NCBI RefSeq assembly: GCF_900166585.1
Contig: NZ_FVZC01000008.1
Span: 682,001 to 746,000, forward strand
Origin: Mesobacillus jeotgali
Lineage (GTDB): Bacteria; Bacillota; Bacilli; Bacillales; Cytobacillaceae
Direction of reading: 5' to 3'
Length of the DNA: 64,000 nt
Shown: positions 29,490-38,355 of the stretch, piece after piece
How the letters are laid out: the number at the start of each line of letters is the position of its first letter
How positions within the stretch are numbered: position 1 is the first letter of the stretch
Made by a program: the position numbers and the translations under genes
The notes under the pieces: model-generated
What the model saw: the letters and a program-made list of their open reading frames with translations, nothing else
Database searches by the model: none
Told to the model about the DNA's origin: nothing

Positions 29490-29792
29490 ATGATCGATAT
29501 GTCCCCTATTGAAATAGAAGGAAGGACATTTTTATGCATCTCTGTAAAATTGCCAAAGACGAATCTTCTTGTTGTTACAGGTGATAAAGGATATATTATG
29601 TGCGGCGCTCTGGATGTCGCATTGCTCAATGAAAAGCTGAAGGCCAGGAAGGTCATTGCAGGCAGGGCTGTGGGCGTAAAAACGATTGAAGAATTGCTCG
29701 AAGCCCCGCTTGAGTCCGTCACGTACGAGGCGGAGAATCTTGGCGCAACAAAGGGCATGATCGGAAAGGAAGCATTGCTGCTAATGAATTAA
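29490..29792 (+). CDS. yunC: YunC-like protein (DUF1805)
   Basis: This 100-residue protein of unknown function matches YunC. It contains the compact motif TGDKGYIMCGALDVALLNEK, with a conserved Cys, and AGRAVGVKTIEELLEAPL, typical of DUF1805. ATG 29490 is used because GAAGGAGGGAG precedes it; a longer frame from 29388 overlaps yunD and lacks a site. It is single-domain, without signal or membrane segments. It lies directly after yunD as in B. subtilis. Confidence 0.88.
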   Translation: MIDMSPIEIEGRTFLCISVKLPKTNLLVVTGDKGYIMCGALDVALLNEKLKARKVIAGRAVGVKTIEELLEAPLESVTYEAENLGATKGMIGKEALLLMN

Positions 29793-30301
29793 ATGAGTTC
29801 TTTTGGTAATGCTGTTTTCGTAAAGATTGTTGTTAACACCTAAAGCCGATTTTAACGTAATAAAATTCCGGTATGTAGTTCGGTATTAAGTGTGCAAGCT
29901 CTTTTCTCATAATAAGCTTTAATTTTTTTGTGTAGAAACATAGCTCATTCAATCATATTCCGTTGTCAATAGGAACTTGAGAAAAGAGTCTTTGGTAATT
30001 GTTCGGTAAGCAAAGAATGTTGCAAAAACAGCCATTAAAAAAGACAGTCCGCATTGGGTTGTCTTTTTTTGTACACCATGTGAATTTATTGCTGAAGCTG
30101 TAAAAGAAATAAGGTTTCAATCCGATATATTAATTGACTGCAAAGGTAGCTGGAGTTTTCCCAACTCAAAAATCAAAACAACTCACTCAATTATTTATAA
30201 ATATGATAAACTATAAGAAAAAATTGTCGTTTTATGTAAAATTTTCTTCATGAATGATCAGGCAAAATAGCCGTCAACTAACAGATAAAGTGGGAATAGA
30301 C
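29793..30301. other. 509-bp gap with long-range inverted repeat and terminator-like hairpin
   Basis: CTCTTTTCTCA (29899-29909) and TGAGAAAAGAG (29978-29988) are perfect 11-bp arms 68 bp apart. A-rich AAAAAAGACA (30037-30046) pairs with TGTCTTTTTT (30060-30069). Together they could bound a small RNA. No reading frame with a ribosome site is visible. The rest is AT-rich leader of the HD-GYP gene. Confidence 0.4.
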
Positions 30302-31411
30302 ATGAGACTCGTAGCCACCACATCGGTAGAGGAAGGGGCTTTACTTGGAAAAGCCATCTATAATGACAAGGGCCAAATCCTGCTCAATGTAGGCGCGCGC
30401 CTCGAGCTGAAGATCCTGGACCGGCTTGAAGAGTTTGGGATTGATTATATATATATCAAAGACCCGGATACTGATGACATCATAGTGAAAAACTCAATTC
30501 CAGATGAATTACGGATTAAAGCGATTATGACTATCGGTGATACCTTCAAACAGATTCAGGTAGATTCAAAGATATCGCAGGCCTTCGTTATGGAAAACTC
30601 GGCAAGAAAATTTAAGAAGCTAATTGTTGCTTTACTAGATGAACTGTACAGCAGCAAAGAGCTTTTGAACCTGCTTTCTGATGTATTCCTGCATGATCAT
30701 TATATATTTTCGCATTCCTTGAATGTCACGCTGTACGCTCTGGCGATAGGGATTGAAATGAAGCTTTCGCCAAAGGAACTGGAGCAGCTGGGGCTTGGGG
30801 CCATTTTGCATGATGTGGGGAAAATGAAAGTTCCTGAAGAAATTTTATCAAAACCGGGCAAGTTGACTGCCGAGGAGTTCCAAATCATCAAGGCGCATGC
30901 TGAGGACGGGTTCCAGATGCTCAGGAATATTCCCACTGTGCCGCTGATTGTTGCCCATTGTGCTTATCAGCATCATGAACGTTTGAATGGTGCTGGATAC
31001 CCGCGTGGACTGAAAGAGGATGAGATACATTTATTCGGAAAAATCCTCGGGGTAGCGGATGTATTCGATGCTGTTACCTCAAATCGGGTCTACCGGCCGG
31101 CAATGCTTCCGCATGAAGGACTGGAAATCCTTTATTCCGGTGCAGGCAGCCTCTTTGATCAGAAGGTTGTAGACGCCTTTAGACGGGCTGTGGCAATCTA
31201 TCCAATCGGTCTGACTGTCACCCTGAGCGATGGCCGAAAGGGAGTAGTTGCAGAACAAAATAACGGTTTGAGCGAGCGGCCCGTTGTCCGTATTCTCGAG
31301 GAAAATGGGCGTAGAGTAGAACCATATCACCTGGATTTAAAATCAAATCTCTCATTGATGATTATCAGCTGTGACACCATCATAAAATATGAGTACGCCA
31401 ACAATTATTAG
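30302..31411 (+). CDS. HD-GYP c-di-GMP phosphodiesterase
   Basis: This 369-residue protein should hydrolyse cyclic di-GMP. An N-terminal region of about 130 residues precedes the HD-GYP domain. The metal-binding HD pair is in GAILHDVGKMKVPEEILSKPGKLT (His170-Asp171), and the signature HHERLNGAGYPRGL is near residue 224, both intact. It has no receiver or membrane segment. ATG 30302 is preferred over 30254 because the protein then starts at the conserved MRLVATTSVEEG; the ribosome site is weak either way. It is inserted between yunC and yunB relative to B. subtilis. Confidence 0.88.
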   Translation: MRLVATTSVEEGALLGKAIYNDKGQILLNVGARLELKILDRLEEFGIDYIYIKDPDTDDIIVKNSIPDELRIKAIMTIGDTFKQIQVDSKISQAFVMENSARKFKKLIVALLDELYSSKELLNLLSDVFLHDHYIFSHSLNVTLYALAIGIEMKLSPKELEQLGLGAILHDVGKMKVPEEILSKPGKLTAEEFQIIKAHAEDGFQMLRNIPTVPLIVAHCAYQHHERLNGAGYPRGLKEDEIHLFGKILGVADVFDAVTSNRVYRPAMLPHEGLEILYSGAGSLFDQKVVDAFRRAVAIYPIGLTVTLSDGRKGVVAEQNNGLSERPVVRILEENGRRVEPYHLDLKSNLSLMIISCDTIIKYEYANNY

Positions 31412-31470
31412 ATTTTAAGGCTAGTTCCCCCCTTTTAAGCATACATATAGCTTTAGAGGGGGGATTTGTT

Positions 31471-32229
31471 TTGCCAAAATTCGGGCGGCGGCTGCCTCGC
31501 AAAGGTCCTTTGCCTTTCAGGTATGTATTCCTGCTGACTTTCGTCTTTTTTTCCTTTTCAACAGCAGCAGGACTCTGGATCATAGATAAAGGGCTTGAAC
31601 CGACATTGATGAGATATGCGGAATCCCAGACCAGAAAAATCGCTACCCTGGTCATTAATAAGGCGATCAACAAGAAAATTGCCAGCGGGATGGATATTGA
31701 TAAAGTTATTGAATTTGTGCCAGTAGATGGAGGAACAACTACAGTTGTGAAGTTCAATACAGAAATTATTAATCGGGTAAAAGCCGAAACTACCAATATC
31801 GTTCAAATGAACCTGAAAGAAGCGGAAAGAGGGGATTTAACCTCTCTCGAGATGCTTTCAGACGTGGAGCTCGTCACAGACGAAGAAGACAGGGAAGAAG
31901 GAATCATTTATTATGTGCCTCTTGGCCAGGCAACGAATAATGCGCTTCTTGGAAACATGGGCCCGAGGGTTCCTGTCAAATTCAACGCAATTGGTGATGT
32001 GACAGCAGATATAGTCTGGGATACAGAAGAACATGGAATCAATAACACTCTTATTAATGTATCGGTGAGGGTAAAAGTGAATGTGCAAATCATTATTCCT
32101 TTTGCGACGGAAATTGCGACCGTACAGGAAGATATTCCGATAGGCAGCTTCTATTATCCTGGAAAAGTTCCGCAGTTTTACAATGGCGGCGGGGATACAT
32201 CACCAGCAATCCAGCTTCCTGGCGAATAA
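31471..32229 (+). CDS. yunB: Sporulation protein YunB
   Basis: This 252-residue membrane-anchored protein is expressed in the mother cell during sporulation in B. subtilis. One transmembrane segment (about residues 19-40, FRYVFLLTFVFFSFSTAAGLW) is followed by an extracytoplasmic domain ending in FYYPGKVPQFYNGGG. A shared pattern with SpoIIIAG/SpoIIR-like export proteins is not evident. TTG 31471 is the start, with GGGGGGA upstream. Its exact role in spore formation is not known. It is followed by an L-box-controlled gene. Confidence 0.88.
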   Translation: MPKFGRRLPRKGPLPFRYVFLLTFVFFSFSTAAGLWIIDKGLEPTLMRYAESQTRKIATLVINKAINKKIASGMDIDKVIEFVPVDGGTTTVVKFNTEIINRVKAETTNIVQMNLKEAERGDLTSLEMLSDVELVTDEEDREEGIIYYVPLGQATNNALLGNMGPRVPVKFNAIGDVTADIVWDTEEHGINNTLINVSVRVKVNVQIIIPFATEIATVQEDIPIGSFYYPGKVPQFYNGGGDTSPAIQLPGE

Positions 32230-32287
32230 TAGCAGTTGTCAAGTTAGCGATATTATTATATTATAAAACCAATTGAATAATAAACCA

Positions 32288-32480
32288 CATCATTCCGATG
32301 GGGTAGAGGCGCAGGGTTCAATAGTAAACTGTGTGAGGATGACAACTTTGATCACAGTTGAAAGGGAATTTTGCCGAAGCAATTTTAAATGTGTCGCATT
32401 TTTTTTGTTGGGGATACTTTGAACAAGAGTATCACTGTCATTATGGAGGTATATCCATAATGGGGAGCTACAGATCGTGA
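32288..32480 (+). promoter_or_regulatory. Lysine (L-box) riboswitch
   Basis: Conserved blocks in order are GGGTAGAGGCGC, AGTA, GAAAGGGAATTTTGCCGAAG, GTTGGGGA, ATCACTGTCA and GGAGCTACAGATCG, the arrangement of the lysine aptamer. Two long arms separate them. Lysine should promote the terminator at 32504-32541. The exact P1 boundaries are approximate. Confidence 0.9.
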
Positions 32481-32503
32481 TGGAGACATTAGTTGCTTAT
32501 TAA

Positions 32504-32541
32504 GGGCGGCGATAGATTGTTCTCTATCGTTGCCCTTTTTT
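32504..32541 (+). terminator. L-box-controlled terminator
   Basis: GGGCGGCGATAG pairs with CTATCGTTGCCC and is followed by six T, 80 bp before the transporter gene. Confidence 0.92.
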
Positions 32542-32620
32542 ATTTTTTTATAGAAAGTGGCTATTGCTCTTCTCATGGAACAGTTTCCCCCTGTCAAAAA
32601 ACAAGGAGGAGAAATAAAGA

Positions 32621-34207
32621 ATGGAAAATACCATTTTTTCATTGCTGCCGCCATTATTGGCTATTTTAATGGTAGTAATCACAAGGCGGGTGCTATTGTC
32701 TTTAGGGACAGGCATTGTTGCTGCGGCGTTTTTGCTAGCCGAATTTAATATAACGGAAACATTTGCTATCATGTGGGACGCGATTAAGGGAGTGGTGATC
32801 GCTGATGGAGAACTGAACACATATAGCTTGTATATTATTCTATTCTTATTATTACTAGGTATCATTACAGCGTTCATTTCCATCTCAGGCGGAAGCCGGG
32901 CATTCGGCGAATGGGCAATGAAACGTGTTAAAACAAGAGCTGGAGCTCAATTGGTCGGTGCTTTTCTTGGTATTATTATCTTTATTGATGATTATTTCAA
33001 TGCGCTGGCTGTTGGCCAGATTACTCGTCCGATCACGGACCGCCAGAAGGTTTCACGCGCAAAACTGGCCTATATTATCGATTCTACCTCAGCACCTATG
33101 TGTGTCATTTCACCAATTTCCAGCTGGGGTGCCTATATTATCGCTTTGATTGGTACAATCCTTGCAGCTCATGGTGTAAAAGAATACAGTGCCTTCTCGG
33201 CATTCATGCAAATTGTACCGATGAATTTCTATGCTTTGGCGGCATTGTTGATGGTCTTTATCGTTGCACTGCGCAATGTTGAAATTGGCCCAATGAAAAC
33301 GCATGAGGAGCGTGCAATCACCAAAGGAATAGTTGTCGATCAGGACAAGCCTGTGCCAGGTGAATTGAAGGATGACCTTCCAACAAGCGTGAAGGGCACT
33401 GTCGGTGATCTTGTTTGGCCGATCATTACCCTTGTGGTTGGAACGGTAGGCATGATGCTTTGGTCTGGAGCACAGGCTGCCGAAGGCAAGATTACGCTCT
33501 TCAGCATATTTGAAAACACAGATGTAACAAAATCACTCGTCATCGGCGGTTTGCTGGGCCTTGCTGCTGCAGTGATCCTGTTTTTTAGACAAGCACTTGT
33601 TTTAAAGGGAATCAATGCGGATGTTTTCGGCAGAGGACTTGCAGAAGGGACAAAATCAATGCTTCCTGCAATTTACATCCTGTTCTTTGCCTGGGTCATC
33701 GTTGATTTGATTGGCAGGCTTGAAACTGGAACGTATCTTGCAGGTCTAGTGGAAAGCTCTAATATTAATATATCATTCTTGCCTTTCCTGCTGTTCGTTG
33801 TCGCAGGCATTATGGCGTTCTCAACAGGGACATCCTGGGGCTCATTCGGAATCCTGCTGCCGATCGCAGGGGATATTGCGGCAGCTTCCGATATCAGCCT
33901 TCTCCTTCCGGCATTGGCTGCGGTTCTGGCTGGAGCGGTTTTTGGAGACCATTGCTCTCCGATTTCCGATACAACGATCCTTTCATCTACAGGTGCCGGT
34001 TCTAACCATATGGACCATGTAATGACACAGCTGCCGTACGCTCTTGTTTCAGCAGCGATCTCATCAGTCGGCTTCCTGATTCTGGGGTTCGCTGGAAGCA
34101 CATTCGCTGCGCTGGCTGTAGTATTACTTCTGCTTGTGGCATTCGCCTTTATTTTTGGAAGCAAAAATACACACGAAGAAATTTTACAACAAAATCTAGC
34201 AGAATAA
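32621..34207 (+). CDS. NhaC-family transporter, probable lysine uptake (LysW type)
   Basis: This 528-residue membrane protein has about 11-13 hydrophobic segments and NhaC-family motifs such as GIIIFIDDYFNALAVGQITRP, DSTSAPMCVISPISSWGAY and GAVFGDHCSPISDTTILSSTGAG. NhaC proteins exchange sodium and protons, but L-box-controlled members were predicted to be lysine transporters (LysW). The riboswitch directly upstream supports amino-acid transport here. ACAAGGAGGAG precedes the ATG. Substrate remains inference. It ends at a strong terminator. Confidence 0.88.
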   Translation: MENTIFSLLPPLLAILMVVITRRVLLSLGTGIVAAAFLLAEFNITETFAIMWDAIKGVVIADGELNTYSLYIILFLLLLGIITAFISISGGSRAFGEWAMKRVKTRAGAQLVGAFLGIIIFIDDYFNALAVGQITRPITDRQKVSRAKLAYIIDSTSAPMCVISPISSWGAYIIALIGTILAAHGVKEYSAFSAFMQIVPMNFYALAALLMVFIVALRNVEIGPMKTHEERAITKGIVVDQDKPVPGELKDDLPTSVKGTVGDLVWPIITLVVGTVGMMLWSGAQAAEGKITLFSIFENTDVTKSLVIGGLLGLAAAVILFFRQALVLKGINADVFGRGLAEGTKSMLPAIYILFFAWVIVDLIGRLETGTYLAGLVESSNINISFLPFLLFVVAGIMAFSTGTSWGSFGILLPIAGDIAAASDISLLLPALAAVLAGAVFGDHCSPISDTTILSSTGAGSNHMDHVMTQLPYALVSAAISSVGFLILGFAGSTFAALAVVLLLLVAFAFIFGSKNTHEEILQQNLAE

Positions 34208-34212
34208 CTTTC

Positions 34213-34242
34213 AAGCTGTCCGGAATCTGGACAGCTTTTTTT
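34213..34242 (+). terminator. Terminator after the NhaC-family gene
   Basis: AAGCTGTCC and GGACAGCTT form a 9-bp stem followed by T. The core GGACAGCTTT is also the core of the 52-bp array at 41369-42240. Confidence 0.9.
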
Positions 34243-34319
34243 GAAACCTGATTAATAGGATTGTTTTTATAGTTGGGAAAAAAATTTAGAAAAATATTTA
34301 TTATGAGTTAAATAATATT

Positions 34320-34348
34320 TTGACAACCCAATAAAAACTAGCTATACT
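34320..34348 (+). promoter_or_regulatory. SigA promoter of the NSS symporter operon
   Basis: TTGACA (34320-34325) and TATACT (34343-34348) with a 17-bp spacer, 85 bp before the start codon. Confidence 0.85.
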
Positions 34349-34433
34349 ATTCCTAGACTAAATAATCTGAATATATTAAACTTTCAAATCTCAGTTATTT
34401 TTCAGATGATTTGAACAACGAGGGGGATTCAAA

Positions 34434-35942
34434 ATGGAAAATCGTCCACAGTGGGGTACAAGGGCGGGGTTTATTTTAGCAGCGATCGGTTCTGCAGTTG
34501 GGTTGGGAAATATTTGGAGGTTCCCGGCAGTAGCCTATGAAAATGGGGGAGGAGCATTCTTCATTCCTTATTTGTTTGCATTGCTGACAGCCGGTATTCC
34601 GCTGCTGATCATGGAGTTTACAATCGGGCATAAGTATAGAGGTTCTTCACCATTATCCTTGGCCCGCATGAATAAAAAATGGGAATGGCTCGGCTGGTGG
34701 CAGGTTGCTGTTTCGTTTGTTATTTCTACCTATTATGCAGCAATCATTGCATGGTCTGGTTCATATGCGTTTTTCTCATTTGGTGAGAAATGGGGTAAAG
34801 ATCCGGAAGGCTTCCTTTTCGGAAGTTATCTAAAGCTTGCAGAAACTCCAGGGGATATTGGCGGGATTGTGCCAGGAGTATTCTGGCCAATGGTCCTTGT
34901 TTGGGGAGTCACGTTCTTTGTTCTTTTGAAAGGTGTTAAAAAAGGAATTGAAGTTGCAAACAAAATCATGATTCCTACTCTAGTCATTCTTTTCATGATT
35001 ATTGTTGTCAGAGCGTTGACACTAGAAGGTGCCGTACAGGGTCTTGATGCTTTCTTCAAGCCAAACTGGGATACAATTGCAGACCCTAAAGTATGGGTGG
35101 CTGCATATGGACAAATTTTCTTCAGTTTATCAATCGGTTTTGCTATTATGATTACTTATTCTAGCTATCTGCCTAAGAAGACAGATTTAACGAACAGTGC
35201 ATTTATAACAGGTTTTGCTAACTCTGGCTTCGAATTATTAGCGGGTATCGGAGTTTTCGCTGCTCTTGGATTCATGGCTAATCAGGCAAACGTACCTGTA
35301 AGTGAAGTAGTAGCAGGAGGCGTGGGACTGGCATTCGTGGTCTTCCCGCAAATTATCAGTGAGTTCCCGGCGTTTAACGGATTCTTTGGATTTGCGTTCT
35401 TTACATGCCTTGTTCTTGCCGGCTTAACATCATTAATTTCTATTGTTGAAACGTATGTTGCAGGTGTGCAGGAAAAATTCAAGGTCAGCAGAACGAAAGC
35501 AGTACTTATTGGCGGCGGTTTATCCGCGTTGATTTCAATCCTGATCGCAACAAGAGGCGGCTTGTACTTCCTTGATGCGGCGGATTATTTTATCAATCAA
35601 TTCGGTGTTGCTCTTGCAGGCCTTGTTGAAGTTATTGCAGTTGCATGGATAATGAAGGAATTGAAGAATCTTCAAAATCATACTAATGAAATTTCTGACG
35701 TAAGTGTAGGTGCATGGTGGAGAATATGCCTTGGCATCATCACTCCTATCGTCCTGGGATACATGATGGTACAGAACATCATTACAAACATCAAGGAAAA
35801 TTATGAAGGCTATCCAACCAGCTTCCTGCTGTACACTGGATGGGGAGTTGCCGTTGCTGCGATTGTTTTTGGTTTTATCTTTGCAGCAATCAAATGGGAT
35901 AAAGATATTTCAATTTCCTCTAAGAAGGGAGTTTCTCAATAA
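34434..35942 (+). CDS. Sodium-dependent NSS-family amino-acid symporter
   Basis: This 502-residue neurotransmitter:sodium symporter-type protein has about 12 transmembrane segments. The hallmark first segment is GFILAAIGSAVGLGNIWRFPAVAYENGGGAFFIPY at residues 10-45, with the unwound sodium and substrate site at NIWRFP. Small-subunit-dependent homologues (MetP) import methionine and alanine. The next gene, overlapping by one base, is such a small subunit, which favours this substrate class. ACGAGGGGGA precedes the ATG. Sulfur amino-acid uptake would fit the window's two S-box units, though no S-box controls this gene. Confidence 0.92.
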   Translation: MENRPQWGTRAGFILAAIGSAVGLGNIWRFPAVAYENGGGAFFIPYLFALLTAGIPLLIMEFTIGHKYRGSSPLSLARMNKKWEWLGWWQVAVSFVISTYYAAIIAWSGSYAFFSFGEKWGKDPEGFLFGSYLKLAETPGDIGGIVPGVFWPMVLVWGVTFFVLLKGVKKGIEVANKIMIPTLVILFMIIVVRALTLEGAVQGLDAFFKPNWDTIADPKVWVAAYGQIFFSLSIGFAIMITYSSYLPKKTDLTNSAFITGFANSGFELLAGIGVFAALGFMANQANVPVSEVVAGGVGLAFVVFPQIISEFPAFNGFFGFAFFTCLVLAGLTSLISIVETYVAGVQEKFKVSRTKAVLIGGGLSALISILIATRGGLYFLDAADYFINQFGVALAGLVEVIAVAWIMKELKNLQNHTNEISDVSVGAWWRICLGIITPIVLGYMMVQNIITNIKENYEGYPTSFLLYTGWGVAVAAIVFGFIFAAIKWDKDISISSKKGVSQ

Positions 35943-36049
35943 TGTCAGCTAGTGCTATCGCAATGATGCTTATAGGAATGGTAATTATTTGGGGCGGCCT
36001 GATTGCAAGTGTGGCCGTGGCAGTAAAAAAAGGAAGAGAAGCAAAATAA
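35942..36049 (+). CDS. metS: MetS-like small subunit of the NSS transporter, 35 residues
   Basis: A 35-residue membrane microprotein, MSASAIAMMLIGMVIIWGG followed by a basic tail KKGREAK. One hydrophobic helix spans about residues 4-27. The ATG shares its A with the last base of the symporter stop codon (TAATG), so the two are translationally coupled. This matches the MetS family, shown in Corynebacterium to be needed by its NSS partner MetP for methionine and alanine import. The frame is far below usual gene-calling limits, but family pattern, position and terminator support it. Confidence 0.9.
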   Translation: MSASAIAMMLIGMVIIWGGLIASVAVAVKKGREAK

Positions 36050-36054
36050 GTGTT

Positions 36055-36080
36055 AAGGGCTGCCAATTGGCAGCCCTTTT
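36055..36080. terminator. Bidirectional terminator between metS and lytH
   Basis: AAGGGCTGCCAATTGGCAGCCCTT is an uninterrupted palindrome with T-runs; it serves the converging metS and lytH transcripts. Confidence 0.9.
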
Positions 36081-36081
36081 G

Positions 36082-37074
36082 TTATTTCTTTAATCTTGCC
36101 CGTTCCTGCCTCGCCCACATTCTCAAATGAGGATAGGGGTCAAAAGACCATTCAGTATAGCCATTGTCCTTGTACATTCCATAATGAAGATGGGGCGGGA
36201 ACTTCCCGCTCGTTCCAGGAGGGCCGTATCCGGAGCTGCCGACACCGCCAATTATGGTTCCAGGCTCGACAATTTGCCCTACCTTAAGATCCTTTGCAAA
36301 GCCGCTCAGGTGTGCATAATAATGGTAGGTATTATTAATATCACGTATACCGACACGCCAACCGCCGTACTTATTCCAACCCTTCATTTCAACGATTCCG
36401 TAGCCTGTTGCGCGCACCGGAACCCCATAGCCAGCAAAAATATCTGTTCCTTCATGGATGCGCCTGCCACCCCAGCCACGGGCATCTCCCCATGTATTGT
36501 TATAGCTATGGTTGCTCCTCAATGGCATTGGAAAAACATGCATATCGAGATCCAACCGGCCGAAATGCCTGTAAATCATTGCTTTGCCAATGATGATTCC
36601 GACTGTTTTATCCCGCTTATAGTAATTCCAGAGGCCGATTTTAATATTCTCGTGGTCTGTGCCATAATTCAGGAGGTACTGGGCAAATGCCTGCATCACA
36701 TCTTCATCATCCTTCAGGCTTGCTTTGCCATCACCATTTCCATCGAAACCTATCCCATTGAAAAATTGAATGGAAACTGGACTAACATCTGCACGATTAG
36801 GATTCAGCAGACCAGTCCACTCCTCAGGTTTAAAGTAAATACCGGCTATTCCTTCCGCTTTCGGCAAATCCTTTCTTGCCTGTCGGACATTCCGCTCGTA
36901 CTGATCCACGGCAGCAATATAATACCAGGGAATCTGGGTAACAGCTTCAACTTTGGAGTATAGATCCATTCTTTTTTTATAAATGTCCTGGTCTTGCTCA
37001 GCTGCAGATGCGGGATCTACAGAAAGGACAGGGCAAAGTAAAAAAAGAACGATAACTGCTTTTAGGAATTTCAC
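36082..37074 (-). CDS. lytH: Sporulation M23 peptidase LytH
   Basis: LytH is an L-Ala-D-Glu endopeptidase that trims cortex peptidoglycan during sporulation in B. subtilis. The 330-residue protein has a signal peptide (about residues 1-24, FLKAVIVLFLLCPVLSVDPASAA), an N-terminal domain, and an M23 domain with HEGTDIFAGYG, HYYAHLSG and HLHYG, the zinc and catalytic residues. A GTG at 37074 with GGGAGG upstream is the start. Its position beside lipA and the yun genes equals that of yunA/lytH in B. subtilis. The preceding 245 bp holds divergent leaders for lytH and lipA. Confidence 0.92.
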   Translation of the reverse strand: MKFLKAVIVLFLLCPVLSVDPASAAEQDQDIYKKRMDLYSKVEAVTQIPWYYIAAVDQYERNVRQARKDLPKAEGIAGIYFKPEEWTGLLNPNRADVSPVSIQFFNGIGFDGNGDGKASLKDDEDVMQAFAQYLLNYGTDHENIKIGLWNYYKRDKTVGIIIGKAMIYRHFGRLDLDMHVFPMPLRSNHSYNNTWGDARGWGGRRIHEGTDIFAGYGVPVRATGYGIVEMKGWNKYGGWRVGIRDINNTYHYYAHLSGFAKDLKVGQIVEPGTIIGGVGSSGYGPPGTSGKFPPHLHYGMYKDNGYTEWSFDPYPHLRMWARQERARLKK

Positions 37075-37319
37075 CGTAATCCTCCCTTCATGGTTTTGCT
37101 CCTTTAATTTCCAGCTTAGGCATAAAACACTGCCTTCGCTTTTCTTTTGTTAGTTTGCGATGATGGAGACATTTCATAAATATCAAATAATGGTAATCGC
37201 GAAGTTATCGTACTTGTCGATAGTATTTCATTATGTTAAAGTGACATCAGAAGCTGTATGCCAGCCTTGATCTTTTCATGGTGTTCTTGAGGAAGTGCAG
37301 CAGGAATGGAGTGAAAATA

Positions 37320-38234
37320 ATGAGCAAAAAAGAGGTACAGAGAAAGCCTGATTGGCTGAAAATAAAGTTAAATACGAATGAAAACTATACTGGCTTGAAA
37401 AAGATGATGCGTGAGAAAAACCTACATACAGTATGTGAAGAAGCTAAGTGCCCTAATATTCACGAGTGCTGGGCAGTAAGAAGAACTGCAACGTTCATGA
37501 TTCTCGGTGATGTATGTACACGTGCATGCCGTTTTTGCGCTGTAAAAACCGGCCTGCCAACTGAGCTTGACTGGCAAGAGCCTGAAAGAGTGGCGGATTC
37601 TGTTACACTAATGAATCTTAAGCACGTCGTCGTTACAGCAGTGGCCCGTGATGACCTGAAGGATGGAGGGGCAGCTGTTTTTGCTGAAACTGTAAGAGCG
37701 ATCCGCAGGAAAAACCCGTTCACCTCAATTGAAGTATTGCCATCAGATATGGGCGGTATTGCGGAAAACCTGCAAACACTCATGGATGCCCGCCCGGATA
37801 TCCTGAACCATAATGTTGAAACCGTAAAGCGACTGACACCAAGAATCCGTGCGCGTGCAACCTATGAACGTTCACTGGAATTCCTGCGCAGGGCAAAAGA
37901 AATGCAGCCGGACATTCCTACAAAATCAAGCATCATGGTTGGCCTGGGGGAAACAAAGGAAGAATTGATTGAAGCAATGGATGATTTGCGTGCCAATAAT
38001 GTGGACATCCTTACATTGGGCCAATATTTGCAGCCATCCAAGAAGCATCTTGATGTTCAAAAGTATTATCATCCAGATGAGTTCGCCGAGCTAAGGGAAA
38101 TCGCGCTTGCGAAAGGTTTCAGCCATTGTGAAGCTGGCCCGCTTGTCCGTTCATCCTACCATGCTGACGAACAGGTCAACTCAGCAGCAAAACATAAACA
38201 ACAGCTTGCAGAGCAGGAAGCTCAACAGGCATAA
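37320..38234 (+). CDS. lipA: Lipoyl synthase
   Basis: LipA is a radical SAM enzyme that inserts two sulfurs into octanoyl groups on GcvH and 2-oxoacid dehydrogenase E2 proteins. The auxiliary cluster motif [12 protein letters not shown] (near residues 40-51) and radical SAM motif CTRACRFC (near 66-73) are intact. The C-terminal Ser ligand region appears as [14 protein letters not shown] 37320 is preferred; the upstream frame extension from 37278 lacks a site. The 304-residue length matches the family. Its clusters probably come from the Suf system and are consumed in turnover, so expression with Suf and YutI/YutM makes sense. Confidence 0.96.
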   Translation: MSKKEVQRKPDWLKIKLNTNENYTGLKKMMREKNLHTVCEEAKCPNIHECWAVRRTATFMILGDVCTRACRFCAVKTGLPTELDWQEPERVADSVTLMNLKHVVVTAVARDDLKDGGAAVFAETVRAIRRKNPFTSIEVLPSDMGGIAENLQTLMDARPDILNHNVETVKRLTPRIRARATYERSLEFLRRAKEMQPDIPTKSSIMVGLGETKEELIEAMDDLRANNVDILTLGQYLQPSKKHLDVQKYYHPDEFAELREIALAKGFSHCEAGPLVRSSYHADEQVNSAAKHKQQLAEQEAQQA

Positions 38235-38318
38235 CTTTAAAGCTGAAGGTCCTTCCGAGTCCAGACAAACTTGAGCAAGGATGTTAACTTAAAAGAGGCT
38301 TACCATCTAAAACCCTTA

Positions 38319-38354
38319 AAAAGAGTTCAGCATGCATCACGCTGAACTCTTTTT
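38319..38354. terminator. Bidirectional terminator between lipA and yutC
   Basis: AAAGAGTTCAGC pairs with GCTGAACTCTTT across a GCATGCATC-type loop, with T-tracts on both sides. Confidence 0.9.
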
Positions 38355-38355
38355 G

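Noticed and set aside
36127..36963. 278-residue plus-strand frame opposite lytH
   Set aside because: It is the antisense shadow of lytH, whose signal peptide, M23 motifs and ribosome site are clear.
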